Shown: positions 9,459 through 18,582, counted from the first letter of the stretch. The stretch is DNA of 64,000 nt from Paracoccus kondratievae (GCF_009301415.1 NZ_CP045072.1:2037001-2101000); one strand, 5' to 3'. Program-made: numbers and translations. Notes: generated by a model not told the origin, from the sequence alone.

Positions 9459-9856
9459 ATCAGGCTCTCGCTGGAGCGAACACCAGTCAAACCGCCGATC
9501 TGATCCAGCACATCGTCAAGCTGGCTGGTCGATACGGCAGCCAATTGCAGCAAAAGATCGACGCGGCCGCTGGTGGTATGGATGCGTTCCACCTCGGGCA
9601 GGCTACGCAGCCGGGCAAGAATCGCCGCCTGCGCGCGTGGTTCGATCGTCAGAAGGCAGGTCGCGCGAATGCGGTGTTCGCGGGCAGTATCGCCCAGCCG
9701 CAAGGTGTAACCTGCAATGGCACCCGATGTTTCCAGTCGTTCCAGCCGTGCCTGCACGGTCGAGCGTGCCACTTTGAGCCGCCGTGCAAGAACCGCCACG
9801 GACATCCGCGCGTCCTGCGCGAGATGGGCCAGAATGCCGCGATCCAGTTCGTCCAT
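9425..9856 (-). CDS. Lrp/AsnC family transcriptional regulator
   Basis: A 143-residue regulator with an N-terminal helix-turn-helix (MDELDRGILAHLAQDARMSVAVLARRL, then VARSTVQARLERLETSGAI) and a C-terminal RAM/AsnC ligand domain (HTTSGRVDLLLQLAAVS). It is divergent from the type III PLP decarboxylase across 131 bp containing an inverted repeat, so control of that amino acid decarboxylase is a reasonable inference. The N-terminal segment also matches the short AsnC type that uses an amino acid effector. Confidence 0.92.
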   Translation of the reverse strand: MDELDRGILAHLAQDARMSVAVLARRLKVARSTVQARLERLETSGAIAGYTLRLGDTAREHRIRATCLLTIEPRAQAAILARLRSLPEVERIHTTSGRVDLLLQLAAVSTSQLDDVLDQIGGLTGVRSSESLIHLSTKLDRAT

Positions 9857-9882
9857 CGTTCACCTGTCGATCTGCCAAACCT

Positions 9883-9899
9883 TTCGTCATAGTAACGAA
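9883..9899. promoter_or_regulatory. Inverted repeat, possible AsnC-family operator
   Basis: TTCGT at 9883-9887 and ACGAA at 9895-9899 form a perfect 5-bp dyad with a 7-bp centre, 27 bp upstream of the regulator start. Lrp/AsnC proteins bind such dyads; assignment here is by position only. Confidence 0.35.
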
Positions 9900-9987
9900 G
9901 CAGTAGCCCTTTTCCACCCTTTTCATTGCTTCAATCGGAACTCATAGGGCGCAGACTTGTTTCCACCCACACGCGCACAGGAAGGAC

Positions 9988-11151
9988 ATGCCGATGGGAC
10001 TGACCGAGGGCCGTGGCCCCAAGACTGTCTGGAACAATCCCGCCGAGATTATCCGCAGGCTGGCGCCGGAAAATCCGGTGATGGTCTTTGCACCGTCGGT
10101 CTTGCGCGCGACGGCGCAACGGTTCCTGCAGGGTTTTCCGGGTCTGGTCACCTATGCGGTGAAGTCGAACCCGGATGAGGCGGTGATCCGCACCCTTTCG
10201 GCCGCCGGCGTGAAAGGCTTTGACGTCGCCTCTCCGTATGAGATCGACCTGATCGGCCGGCTCGCCCCCGATGCGGCGCGGCACTATCACAACCCCGTCC
10301 GCTCGCAGGCCGAGATTGCCCATGCGGTTGACGCCGGGATTACCTCCTGGTCGGTGGACAGCCGCTCGGAACTGGACAAGCTGTTTGCCCGTGTCCCGGC
10401 TGATAATTGTGAGATCTCGGCCCGGTTCAAACTGCCCGTGCTGGGCGCGGCCTATGACTTTGGCTCGAAATTCGGTGCCTCGCCCGAGCTGGCGGCCGAG
10501 CTTTTGCGCGCGGTGGCGGATCGGGGCTATATCCCCTCGCTGACCTTCCATCCGGGTACGCAATGTGTCGATCCGCATGCCTGGGAAAGCTACATCACCA
10601 CCGCGGCCGAGATCTGCGATATGGCCGGCGTCAAGGCGCGGAGGCTGAATGTCGGCGGCGGTTTCCCCTCGCATCGCGTCACAGGGGTTGAGCCTGACCT
10701 CTCGTCCATCTTCCAGCTGATCAGCCGCATCACCAAAGAGGCCTTTGGCGCCGAGGCCCCGCAACTGGTCTGTGAGCCGGGGCGAGGGCTGTGCGCCGAC
10801 GCCTTTTCGCTGATCACCCGGGTCAAAGCGGTCCGCGACGGCCAGAGCATTTTCCTGAACGACGGCGTTTACGGTGGGCTTTTCGAGCTGCCTATCGTCG
10901 GAAACCTTGACCGTTTGCAGATGCTGACCCCCGAGGGCACCCCGCGCGAGGGCGAGCCGCTGCCGCGCGTCATCTTTGGCCCGACCTGCGATTCGGTCGA
11001 CCGGCTGCCAGGCGAACTGACCTTGCCTGCCAATATTCAGGAAGGCGATTACATCATCTTTCACGGTGCGGGCGCTTATTCGACGGTGACCAACACCCGT
11101 TTCAACGGCTTTGGGCTGATGGCACACCTGACCGTGAACGCTCTTGAGTAG
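9988..11151 (+). CDS. Type III PLP-dependent ornithine/lysine decarboxylase
   Basis: A 387-residue fold-type III decarboxylase that would make putrescine or cadaverine. Lys59 in TYAVKSNP is the expected PLP Schiff-base residue. SLTFHPGTQC, LNVGGGFPSH and CEPGRGLCADA line the PLP site, and FGPTCDSVDRL carries the C-terminal active-site Cys. It is a short alanine-racemase-fold enzyme, not the large AdiA type. AGGAAGG precedes the ATG; an ATG two codons later is also possible. Ornithine is the likelier substrate by family, but this is not shown by the sequence. Confidence 0.88.
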   Translation: MPMGLTEGRGPKTVWNNPAEIIRRLAPENPVMVFAPSVLRATAQRFLQGFPGLVTYAVKSNPDEAVIRTLSAAGVKGFDVASPYEIDLIGRLAPDAARHYHNPVRSQAEIAHAVDAGITSWSVDSRSELDKLFARVPADNCEISARFKLPVLGAAYDFGSKFGASPELAAELLRAVADRGYIPSLTFHPGTQCVDPHAWESYITTAAEICDMAGVKARRLNVGGGFPSHRVTGVEPDLSSIFQLISRITKEAFGAEAPQLVCEPGRGLCADAFSLITRVKAVRDGQSIFLNDGVYGGLFELPIVGNLDRLQMLTPEGTPREGEPLPRVIFGPTCDSVDRLPGELTLPANIQEGDYIIFHGAGAYSTVTNTRFNGFGLMAHLTVNALE

Positions 11152-11192
11152 GGATTAATCGACGCTTTGTTTTTCCGTGCTAGCGTAACCGC

Positions 11193-12398
11193 ATGGAATC
11201 ACTGCCTCCGCCGAAATGCCAGGTCGTCATGATCGACGGCACCTTTGCCTCTCTGACCCAGGGGCAAAGGTCGTCGATCGCGCGGATCTATGCCATGCTG
11301 TCTGGGGAACGCGGCAGACTGCCCGCGCCGGTCCAGATCCATTATGCCCCCGGCCAGCAGTGGGAGGCGTGGCGTACCCTGCCAAAGCTCGCCATGGGTT
11401 CGACGCTGGAACGCCAGATCTGCGACGCCTACGGCTGGCTTGCGCGCCGGTGGCGTCCGGGGAATCCGCTGTTCTTTTTTGGCTATTCACGCGGCGCTTT
11501 TGCAGTCCGCTCATTGGCCGGGATGATCGGGCGCGTCGGGCTGCTGACCCATGACCGGGCTACACGTCCCAATATCCAGAAAGCGTGGGAGCTTTATCGC
11601 AACGGACGGGATGGTGTGGTTGAGCGATTGGATCCCGCACTGTGCCATCCTTCGGTGCCGATCCGCATGATCGGGGTCTTTGACACGGTGACGGCGCTGG
11701 GGATCCGGCTGCCCATCCTGTGGATGCTGACCGATCCGCGCTTTCGCTTTCACGACGCACATCTGGGGGCTGAGGTCGAACATGGTCTGCAGGCGCTGGC
11801 GCTGGACGAGACGCGGGCGACCTTTCAGCCGCTGCTGTGGGACAGCAGCTCAGCGCCGGGCCGGGTTGAGCAGATGTGGTTCCGCGGCTGTCACCCCGAT
11901 GTCGGCGGCCAGCTTTCGGGGCTGGAATACGCCCGGCCGCTGGCGAATATCCCGCTGGTCTGGATGATGACGCGGGCCGAAGAGCTGGGCCTGCCGCTGC
12001 CGCAGGGCTGGCGCGCGCATTTCCCCTGCGACCCGACCGCGCCCTCGGTCGGGTCGTGGCGCAGCTGGGGCAAGGCTTTTCTTGCCCGTGCGCCGCGTTT
12101 GGCCGGGGCCGATCCTTCTGAGATGCTGCACGATTCGGTGCCGCGCCCCTATACGGGCCCGGCACTTCTGACGGGTGATCTGGCGGATGCTGCGCCGCCG
12201 CGCCCGCGCCGCCGGTTGCGCCAGGGACCCCCGGCACCCAAGCGCTCCGCCGTCGATGAAATGGCAGAGGATCAGCCCGTCGGGCGCCGCGCAACGGTCG
12301 TAAAACCCAAGGAGGACGGGCTGGCCCCGGCCTATGAGGGGGCGGGACAGGGCGCGAGCCGTCGCGGAAAGGGCAGCCGGTTCAGGCGGAGGTCCTGA
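11193..12398 (+). CDS. DUF2235 alpha/beta-hydrolase-like protein
   Basis: A 401-residue protein of the DUF2235 family, which includes T6SS Tle-type phospholipase effectors. MIDGTFASL opens the domain and FFFGYSRGAFAVRSLAGMIG contains the nucleophile motif G-Y-S-R-G (Ser near residue 98). VFDTVTALGI and WFRGCHPDVGGQ (Asp and His candidates) follow in family order. About 75 C-terminal residues are basic, Pro-rich and probably disordered. It has no signal peptide, and no T6SS gene or immunity-type gene is next to it, so an effector role is not supported by context. No clear Shine-Dalgarno precedes the ATG. Confidence 0.85.
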   Translation: MESLPPPKCQVVMIDGTFASLTQGQRSSIARIYAMLSGERGRLPAPVQIHYAPGQQWEAWRTLPKLAMGSTLERQICDAYGWLARRWRPGNPLFFFGYSRGAFAVRSLAGMIGRVGLLTHDRATRPNIQKAWELYRNGRDGVVERLDPALCHPSVPIRMIGVFDTVTALGIRLPILWMLTDPRFRFHDAHLGAEVEHGLQALALDETRATFQPLLWDSSSAPGRVEQMWFRGCHPDVGGQLSGLEYARPLANIPLVWMMTRAEELGLPLPQGWRAHFPCDPTAPSVGSWRSWGKAFLARAPRLAGADPSEMLHDSVPRPYTGPALLTGDLADAAPPRPRRRLRQGPPAPKRSAVDEMAEDQPVGRRATVVKPKEDGLAPAYEGAGQGASRRGKGSRFRRRS

Positions 12399-12406
12399 AG
12401 TGCGGT

Positions 12407-13270
12407 TCAGGCGACCTGCGGGACCTCGTCCTTGGGTTTGATCCCCAGCGCGGCACAGACCTTCAGCACCAGTTCAGGCTTGTTCAGCGTGTAGAAATGC
12501 AGCCGATCGACGCCGCCTTCGACCAGTCGCTCACACAGCTTGACGCAAAGATCCAGTGCCAGCGCGGCCTCACCCTCTTTCCCGGAGGCGGCAAAGGCCT
12601 CCTCGGCCCATTGCGGGACCGAAGTGCCGCAACGCTCGGCAAAGCGGCGGGTGCCCGACCAGCTTTGGATCGGCAGGATGCCCGGGATGATCGGAGCCTC
12701 GATTCCCGCTGAAACGCAGGCATCGCGAAAGCGGAAGAAGGTGTCTGCCTCAAAAAAGAACTGCGTCATGGCGCTTGAGGCGCCTGCCTCAACCTTGCGT
12801 TTCAGCCAGGCGACATCGGCGGCGGTGTCGGGGCTTTCCGGATGCGGCTCGGGATAGGCGCCGCAGCGGATGGTCATGTCACCGCGTTCGGCGATGGCTG
12901 AGATCAGTTCGACCGAATTGGCAAACCCCTCGGCGTGGGGGATGAAACGGGCCTGCCCTTGCGGTGCATCCCCACGCAGGGCGACGATCTCATGCACGCC
13001 TGCCACCGCGTAATCCTGAACGATCTGCATCGTTTCCTCGCGCGTGGCATCGACGCAGGTCAGATGCGCGGCGACGTTCAGCTTGTAATGGCTGGCCAGC
13101 GCCGTCACCGCTTCATGGGTCAGCTGTCGGGTGGTGCCGCCCGCACCATAGGTGACCGAGACGAAATCCGGGCCCAGCGGCGCCAAAGCGCGCGCGGTCT
13201 CCCACAGGCGGAAGGACTGGTCGAGGTTCCGCGGTGGGTAGAATTCGAAGCTGACGGCCGGAGTGGTCAT
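12407..13270 (-). CDS. metF: Methylenetetrahydrofolate reductase
   Basis: Reduces 5,10-methylene-THF to 5-methyl-THF with FAD, feeding methionine synthesis. The 287-residue product begins MTTPAVSFEFYPPRN and shows FVSVTYGAGGTTRQ, HLTCVDATREE, EIVALRGDAPQG and AMTQFFFEADTFFRF, which are MetF active-site signatures. The ATG at 13270 has GAGGAA upstream; the frame further upstream is not MetF-like. It is divergent from a MetR-type LysR gene and shares a 91-bp control region with it. Confidence 0.95.
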   Translation of the reverse strand: MTTPAVSFEFYPPRNLDQSFRLWETARALAPLGPDFVSVTYGAGGTTRQLTHEAVTALASHYKLNVAAHLTCVDATREETMQIVQDYAVAGVHEIVALRGDAPQGQARFIPHAEGFANSVELISAIAERGDMTIRCGAYPEPHPESPDTAADVAWLKRKVEAGASSAMTQFFFEADTFFRFRDACVSAGIEAPIIPGILPIQSWSGTRRFAERCGTSVPQWAEEAFAASGKEGEAALALDLCVKLCERLVEGGVDRLHFYTLNKPELVLKVCAALGIKPKDEVPQVA

Positions 13271-13315
13271 GGCAATGTTCCTCTTGTCGAGGGGCTTGTG
13301 ACATGCGCCGGGACG

Positions 13316-13328
13316 TGAGACAAATTCA
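13316..13328. promoter_or_regulatory. MetR-box-like site between metF and its regulator
   Basis: TGAGACAAATTCA fits the enterobacterial MetR consensus TGAANNNNNTTCA with one mismatch and lies between the divergent metF and metR-like genes, where a LysR-type regulator would bind. Confidence 0.5.
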
Positions 13329-13361
13329 TAATCTTCAAGATCGTCATGAGTTTTGATCAAG

Positions 13362-14279
13362 ATGCACCTTGAGCTTCGCCATCTGCGCAGCCTGCGCGCC
13401 ATTCACGAACAGGGCGGGCTTGCCCGTGCGGCCGAGGTGCTGAACCTGACGCAATCGGCCCTGTCGCACCAGATCAAGGCGTTGGAAGAGCAGGCGGGAA
13501 TTGAGCTTTTTCTACGCCGTACCAAACCCTTGCGGTTATCGGCGGCGGGGATGCGGCTTTTGCGCACGGCTGAACAGGTGCTGCCGCTGATCGAGGCCGC
13601 CGAGGCCGAATTCCGCGCCGTAGAGATGGGCCGCGCCGGGCGGCTGCATGTGGCGATGGAGTGTCACCATTGCTTTGACTGGCTGCTGCCAGTGCTGGAC
13701 CAGTTCCGCCGCAGTTGGCCCGAGGTCGATCTGGACATCCGTTCAAGCCTCGCGCTCAAGGCGCTGCCGGCGCTTGAGCGCGGTCAGGTCGACATGGTGA
13801 TTTCGTCTGACCCCGAAGAAATCGCGGGAATCACCTTTCAGCCGCTTTTTGACTATGCGCCGACCATGGTGGTGCCGGCAGCGCATCCTCTGGTCGCCAA
13901 AGGTTATGCTGAACCTGCCGATCTGGCTGGCGAGACGCTGATCACCTATCCGATGGATCGGCCGCGTCTTGATGTGTTCTCGCAATTTCTTGACCCGGCA
14001 GGGGTTGAGCCGGCGCGGGTCCGGCAGGTTGAGCAGACGGCGATTGCGCTGATGCTGATCGCATCGGGGCGGGGGGTTGCTGTGATGCCCGACTGGGTTT
14101 TGCGCGCGCAGGCCGGAAATCCCGAACTGGCGCTGTTGCCGCTGGGGCCGCAGGGAATGTTCCGCCGCCTTTTCGCCGCGCTGCGCAGCGAGGATCTGCA
14201 ACAGCCCTATATGGTCCATGTCCTGCGTCTGGCCCGGACCGAACCGGTCAGGATGATGCGGGCGCTGGCGCAAGGCTGA
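13362..14279 (+). CDS. metR: LysR family regulator, MetR type
   Basis: A 305-residue LysR-type regulator. The helix-turn-helix is at the N-terminus (LRHLRSLRAIHEQGGLARAAEVLNLTQSALSHQIKALE), followed by a periplasmic-binding-like effector domain with MECHHCFDWLLPVL, typical of MetR, whose effector is homocysteine. The divergent metF and the MetR-box-like site support the assignment. An in-frame TTG at 13353 is possible; the ATG at 13362 is preferred. Confidence 0.88.
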   Translation: MHLELRHLRSLRAIHEQGGLARAAEVLNLTQSALSHQIKALEEQAGIELFLRRTKPLRLSAAGMRLLRTAEQVLPLIEAAEAEFRAVEMGRAGRLHVAMECHHCFDWLLPVLDQFRRSWPEVDLDIRSSLALKALPALERGQVDMVISSDPEEIAGITFQPLFDYAPTMVVPAAHPLVAKGYAEPADLAGETLITYPMDRPRLDVFSQFLDPAGVEPARVRQVEQTAIALMLIASGRGVAVMPDWVLRAQAGNPELALLPLGPQGMFRRLFAALRSEDLQQPYMVHVLRLARTEPVRMMRALAQG

Positions 14280-14752
14280 TCCGGGGCCGCCTGCCCCGAT
14301 ACACCACCTGCCCCGTTCCAATGGGACCGCGTGGTCCTGCCGAAGATGGATGAGTAGACGCGGCAGAAAAACGGACGCGGCGGGCCTAGGCCCGCCCCGC
14401 CGATATGAGAATCTCGGGACCATCGCTACAAAAAAACTCGTCAAAACCGAGTCCCGAGATACTCTCTGCCGGGGTCAGAAAAGGCCTGATCCCGCAGGCT
14501 GCCATTCAACTGGCACGCGTGTATTAAACCATAGCGTGCATTATGGTCAATATGAACAAGTGTAAAATACAACCAATCTGAGGAACGCTGCTGCGGAACG
14601 CGGCTTGATCAAGCAAATGCGGGCTTTCGGCCGCTTGCGCTTTTACGGGGCTGACCTAATGGCCACGCTGGCGTGGGAAATCGGGTGACGTATTTGACAA
14701 ATCCCCGCAATCTTTGGATGAATCCCTTTTGCCCCTTGTGATCAGGACCTTC
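14280..14752. other. Gene-free region before the Mla operon, with inverted repeats
   Basis: No convincing gene. GGCGGGCCTAGGCCCGCC at 14379-14396 is a perfect 18-bp palindrome. ATCTCGGGAC (14411-14420) and GTCCCGAGAT (14451-14460) form a perfect 10-bp inverted repeat with a 30-nt loop. An imperfect stem CGGGGC/GCCCCG stands just after the metR stop. TTGACA at 14694-14699 could be the -35 of the Mla operon. The stretch 14520-14580 is AT-rich. Confidence 0.5.
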
Positions 14753-15847
14753 ATGGCCAGCCATCCACCCGATCCCAGGCTTGTCGCTACCGTTGCTGAT
14801 GACGCGCTCCGTCTGGAGGGTGAGCTGACGGTCTGGACCCTTGGCCAGCTTCCACCCGAGGTGGAAAAGGCGCAGCGGCTGGATCTTTCGGGGCTAAGCC
14901 GTATCGACACTGCCGCCGCGTGGTATCTGACAGGGCGCAAGCGTGAGGGCGTACAGCTTGACGGCCTGACAGAGGCCCAGGCCCGCCTGCTGGAAACCGT
15001 TCAGCAGGCGTGGCCCCAGCCCGAGACGGAACCCGCGCGCCCGTCCGGCTGGCACCAGTTGCTTGAACGGACGGGCAGGCGCGTTGCCGCCTTTATGGTC
15101 TATATGCGCGAGATTGCAGAATATCTTGGCCGGTTTCTGGCAGCCCTGGCGCGCGGCATTCGCCATCCGGGCGATTTCAGGCTGACCTCGCTTGTCTGGC
15201 ACTGTCAGGAAACGGGACTGCGCGCGGTGCCCATCGTGGCGCTGATGTCCTTTCTGATCGGGGTGGTTCTGGCTTTTCAGGGGGCGGTACAGCTCAGGCA
15301 GCTCGGAGCCGAGATCTTTGTCATCGACCTGATCGCCATTTCAATCCTGCGCGAACTGGGGATTCTGCTTACCGCGATTATCGTCGCGGGGCGGACGGCC
15401 TCGGCTTTGACGGCCTCGATCGGCTCGATGAAGATGAACGAGGAAATCGACGCCATGCGCACGCTGGGGCTTAACCCCGACATGGTATTGATCCTGCCAA
15501 GAGTGCTGGCGCTGGTCATCACCCTGCCGATTCTGGGGCTGATCTCTAACATCTCGGGCCTGATTGGCGGGGCGCTGATGTCGTGGATCGAACTTGGCAT
15601 CTCTCCGTCTACCTTCCGCTATCGGCTGCTTGCCGAAACGAGTGTCGATCACGTCATCGTCGGGATCAGCAAGGCCCCGATCTTTGCGCTGATCATCGGG
15701 GTCATCGGCTGCCATGCCGGGATGAGGGTCGGCAAAGATGCTGAATCCCTTGGGGCCGAGACCTCCCGCGCTGTGGTCAACGCGATTTTTGCGGTGATCG
15801 TGGCGGATGCGCTGTTCTCGATCTTCTTTGCTGAGGTGGGGTTGTGA
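14753..15847 (+). CDS. mlaE: MlaE-type ABC transporter permease with N-terminal STAS-like domain
   Basis: Inner-membrane permease of the MCE lipid transporter that keeps outer-membrane asymmetry by moving phospholipids. About 90 N-terminal residues form a STAS/MlaB-like domain (LRLEGELTVWTLGQLP, LDLSGLSRIDTAAAWYL). About 250 residues of MlaE follow, with several membrane segments and the EQ-loop region IGSMKMNEEIDAMRTLGLNP. Fusion of the STAS part explains the lack of a separate mlaB. The ATG at 14753 is chosen over a TTG at 14714. The stop overlaps the GTG of mlaF. Confidence 0.92.
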   Translation: MASHPPDPRLVATVADDALRLEGELTVWTLGQLPPEVEKAQRLDLSGLSRIDTAAAWYLTGRKREGVQLDGLTEAQARLLETVQQAWPQPETEPARPSGWHQLLERTGRRVAAFMVYMREIAEYLGRFLAALARGIRHPGDFRLTSLVWHCQETGLRAVPIVALMSFLIGVVLAFQGAVQLRQLGAEIFVIDLIAISILRELGILLTAIIVAGRTASALTASIGSMKMNEEIDAMRTLGLNPDMVLILPRVLALVITLPILGLISNISGLIGGALMSWIELGISPSTFRYRLLAETSVDHVIVGISKAPIFALIIGVIGCHAGMRVGKDAESLGAETSRAVVNAIFAVIVADALFSIFFAEVGL

Positions 15848-16620
15848 GTGAAAATATCATCGAGGTCAGGGGCTTGCGTACCCAGTTTGGCCGCCATGTC
15901 GTGCATGACGGGCTGGACCTCAACCTGCGCCGGGGCGAGATTCTGGGCGTGGTCGGCGGCTCGGGTACCGGGAAATCAGTGCTATTGCGTACCATTGTCG
16001 GGCTGAACCAGCCGCGTGCCGGAACAGTGCGGGTCTTTGGTCAGGACGTTGGCGCACTGGCGGGCCCCGCGCGCGAGGCGCTTGAACGGCGCTGGGGCGT
16101 GATGTTTCAGGGCGGCGCGCTGTTTTCTTCACTGACCGTGCGCGAAAATGTCGAGGTGCCGCTGAACGCCGTCCCGGACCTTGCGCCCGAGGTGCGGCAG
16201 GGGTTGGCCGAACTCAAGGTCTCGATGGCCGGGCTGCCGTGGAACGCCAATGACAAATACCCCTCGGACCTTTCTGGCGGCATGAAAAAGCGCGCAGGTC
16301 TTGCCCGTGCCCTGGCGCTTGACCCCGAGATCCTGTTTCTGGACGAACCTACCGCCGGACTGGACCCGATCGGGGCCGATGCCTTTGACCGGCTGATCGT
16401 TGAGCTGCGCGATGCGCTGAATCTGTCGGTTTTTCTGGTGACCCATGATCTAGATACGCTGCACGCCTGTTGCGACCGCATCGCGGTTCTGGCTGAAAAA
16501 AAGGTGCTGGTCAGCGGCACCATGGCCGAGATGCTGCAGGTCGATCATCCTTGGGTACATGAATATTTCCACGGTCCGCGGGCACGCGCCGCCATGACCA
16601 CTGGCCGCGCAAAGGAGTAA
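15844..16620 (+). CDS. mlaF: MlaF-type ABC transporter ATPase
   Basis: Cytoplasmic ATPase of the MCE lipid transporter, 258 residues, GTG start overlapping the mlaE stop (GTGA). It shows Walker A (GGSGTGKSVLL), Q-loop (MFQGGALFSSLTV), signature (LSGGMKKRAGLARAL), Walker B (ILFLDEPTAGLDP) and the switch His (VTHDL). The LSGGMKKR form is typical of MlaF. The next gene starts 4 nt downstream. Confidence 0.95.
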   Translation: MSENIIEVRGLRTQFGRHVVHDGLDLNLRRGEILGVVGGSGTGKSVLLRTIVGLNQPRAGTVRVFGQDVGALAGPAREALERRWGVMFQGGALFSSLTVRENVEVPLNAVPDLAPEVRQGLAELKVSMAGLPWNANDKYPSDLSGGMKKRAGLARALALDPEILFLDEPTAGLDPIGADAFDRLIVELRDALNLSVFLVTHDLDTLHACCDRIAVLAEKKVLVSGTMAEMLQVDHPWVHEYFHGPRARAAMTTGRAKE

Positions 16621-16624
16621 GCCT

Positions 16625-17926
16625 ATGGAGACCAAGGCAAATTACGCCCTGATCGGCGCATTTACCATCGCGGGTTTTCTTGGCCTGCTGCTGTTTCTGA
16701 TGTGGTTTGCCAAGCTGCAGCTGGACCGGCAGTTTGCTTATTACGACATCTATTTCCCCGAGGTTTCGGGGCTGAGCGCCTCGTCTGCGGTGCTTTTCGC
16801 CGGGCTGTCGGCGGGCCGGGTCGTGGATATGCAACTGGCGCAGAACGTCAACGGTGCTGTGCGCGTCCGCATCGAGGTGGCCGAGGACACGCCGATCCGT
16901 ACTGATTCCCGGGCTATGGTCGAAATTCAGGGCGTTACCGGGGTCGCAAATGTCGCGATCACTCCGGGCCGCCCCGATGCGCCGCTGCTGCGCGATATCC
17001 AGCCCGATTCGATCCCGGTCATCGCTGCCAACCGCTCGGCCTTGCAGACCTTGTCTGAACAGGGTCCCGAGATGCTGTCGCGGCTGAACACCGTGGCCGA
17101 ACAGCTGACCCAATTGCTGGGGGATGAGAATCAGACCCGGGTGCGCAATATCCTCGACAATGTCGAACGCTCCAGCGCCAATCTGGACAAGGCGCTGGCG
17201 GATGTGACCAAGGCCACCGATTCCATCGCCTCGGCTGCGGCGGATATCTCGGCCTTTGGTGAGCGGCTGGATGGGCTGAGCATGGCGGCCGAGACGACGC
17301 TTGGCAATGCCGACACAGCGCTGGCCCAGTTCGGCGAAAGTGCGGCCAAGGCCGATCAGGCGCTGGATTCGGGCACCGCCGCACTTGATGAGATCCGCGG
17401 TTATGTCGCGGGGGATCTGCGAAATCTGACCCAGCGGCTGGACGAAACCGCCGCCACCTTGCAGGCCGATCTGTCCCGGCTTGGCGCGCGGGCGAGTGAA
17501 AGCCTCGACAGTCTTGATGTGGCGCTTGAGGTCGGGCAGCGCACGCTTGCATCGGCCGAGCGGGCCTTTGACAGCGCCGACCGGGTGATGAACAGCAATG
17601 TCGAACCAGTGGTTGCGGATCTGCGCGTGACCTTGGGCAAGGCGAACGAAGCGATAGATCATGTGATCGCCGACCTGCCCGAGATCACTGGCCGGCTGCG
17701 CGACGCCGCCGACAGCGCCGATGCGGCCTTTGCCAGCCTGCGCGGGATGCTGGACAGCGCCCGTGGGCCGGTGCAGGCTTTCACTCGCGAGGGGCTGCCG
17801 CAGTTCACCCGCATGGCCAGCGAATTGCGCGATCTGGTCGGCAATGTGAACGCGCTGGTATCGACGCTGCGGCGTAACCCGTCGCAAATCCTTTCAGGGC
17901 CGCGCACGCCCGAGTTCCGCCGTTGA
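16625..17926 (+). CDS. mlaD: MlaD-type MCE domain protein
   Basis: A 433-residue substrate-binding subunit. One N-terminal membrane helix (ALIGAFTIAGFLGLLLFLMWF) is followed by the MCE domain at about residues 40-120 (YFPEVSGLSASSAVLFAGLSAGRVV, then VEIQGVTGVANVAI). About 300 residues of largely alpha-helical sequence with heptad-like Ala/Leu spacing follow, predicted to project into the periplasm. The long tail is common in alphaproteobacterial MCE proteins but absent from short E. coli MlaD. Confidence 0.92.
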   Translation: METKANYALIGAFTIAGFLGLLLFLMWFAKLQLDRQFAYYDIYFPEVSGLSASSAVLFAGLSAGRVVDMQLAQNVNGAVRVRIEVAEDTPIRTDSRAMVEIQGVTGVANVAITPGRPDAPLLRDIQPDSIPVIAANRSALQTLSEQGPEMLSRLNTVAEQLTQLLGDENQTRVRNILDNVERSSANLDKALADVTKATDSIASAAADISAFGERLDGLSMAAETTLGNADTALAQFGESAAKADQALDSGTAALDEIRGYVAGDLRNLTQRLDETAATLQADLSRLGARASESLDSLDVALEVGQRTLASAERAFDSADRVMNSNVEPVVADLRVTLGKANEAIDHVIADLPEITGRLRDAADSADAAFASLRGMLDSARGPVQAFTREGLPQFTRMASELRDLVGNVNALVSTLRRNPSQILSGPRTPEFRR

Positions 17927-17937
17927 AGGAGTCCATG

Positions 17938-18564
17938 ATGCGTATCGTTGCCGCCCTTCTTGTGATGACCCTGACCTTGCCGGGCTGCGCCGCCCTGCGC
18001 GCGCTTGAGGGAGAGCCCGACCGCGATGTGTTCGAGCTGCGTCCGCCGTCGGATGCGCCGCGCGTCTGCGGCCGGGGCCGGATAGCCGAGCTGGTGATCG
18101 AGGCGCCCAAGGCCCGCGCCACGCTGGACACAGAGCGCATCATGATCCGCCCGAATGAGTTGCAGACCCAGTATCTGCCCGATGCGCGCTGGGGCGATAC
18201 TGTTCCGGCGACCCTGCAAACCCTGCTGGTGCGTGGCTTTGGCGTCTATGACGCATTTTCCCATGTCGGGCGCGCGCCGCTGGGTACGGCAGGCGATTAC
18301 GCCCTGATCAGCGAGATCAACGATTTCAACGCCGAGGTCTCGGGCAAGGGCGCGGTCGTCAAACTGTCGGTCGATGCCCAGATGGTGCGCGAAATGGATG
18401 CAACCGTCGTCTCGCGCGGGCGCTTTACCGCGACCGCTCAGGCCGGGACGACAAAAACTTCGGATCTGATCCCCGCCTTTGATGCGGCGGGTCAGCAGTT
18501 GGTGACGCAGATGACCGATTGGGGGATGCGCGCAGTCGGCGTGAACCCTGCCCGTTGTCGCTGA
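17938..18564 (+). CDS. ABC-type transport auxiliary lipoprotein
   Basis: A 208-residue lipoprotein with the lipobox LPGC after MRIVAALLVMTLT, so it is probably anchored in the outer membrane. The body contains RIMIRPNELQTQYLPDARWGDTVP, the signature of the ABC_trans_aux/PqiC-type family that accompanies MCE transporters. AAGGAG at 17926-17931 precedes two tandem ATGs (17935, 17938); the second has better spacing. It is the last gene of the mlaEFD operon and may take the place of MlaA/MlaC-type factors. Confidence 0.88.
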   Translation: MRIVAALLVMTLTLPGCAALRALEGEPDRDVFELRPPSDAPRVCGRGRIAELVIEAPKARATLDTERIMIRPNELQTQYLPDARWGDTVPATLQTLLVRGFGVYDAFSHVGRAPLGTAGDYALISEINDFNAEVSGKGAVVKLSVDAQMVREMDATVVSRGRFTATAQAGTTKTSDLIPAFDAAGQQLVTQMTDWGMRAVGVNPARCR

Positions 18565-18582
18565 GGGCGCTACAGGCAGGTT

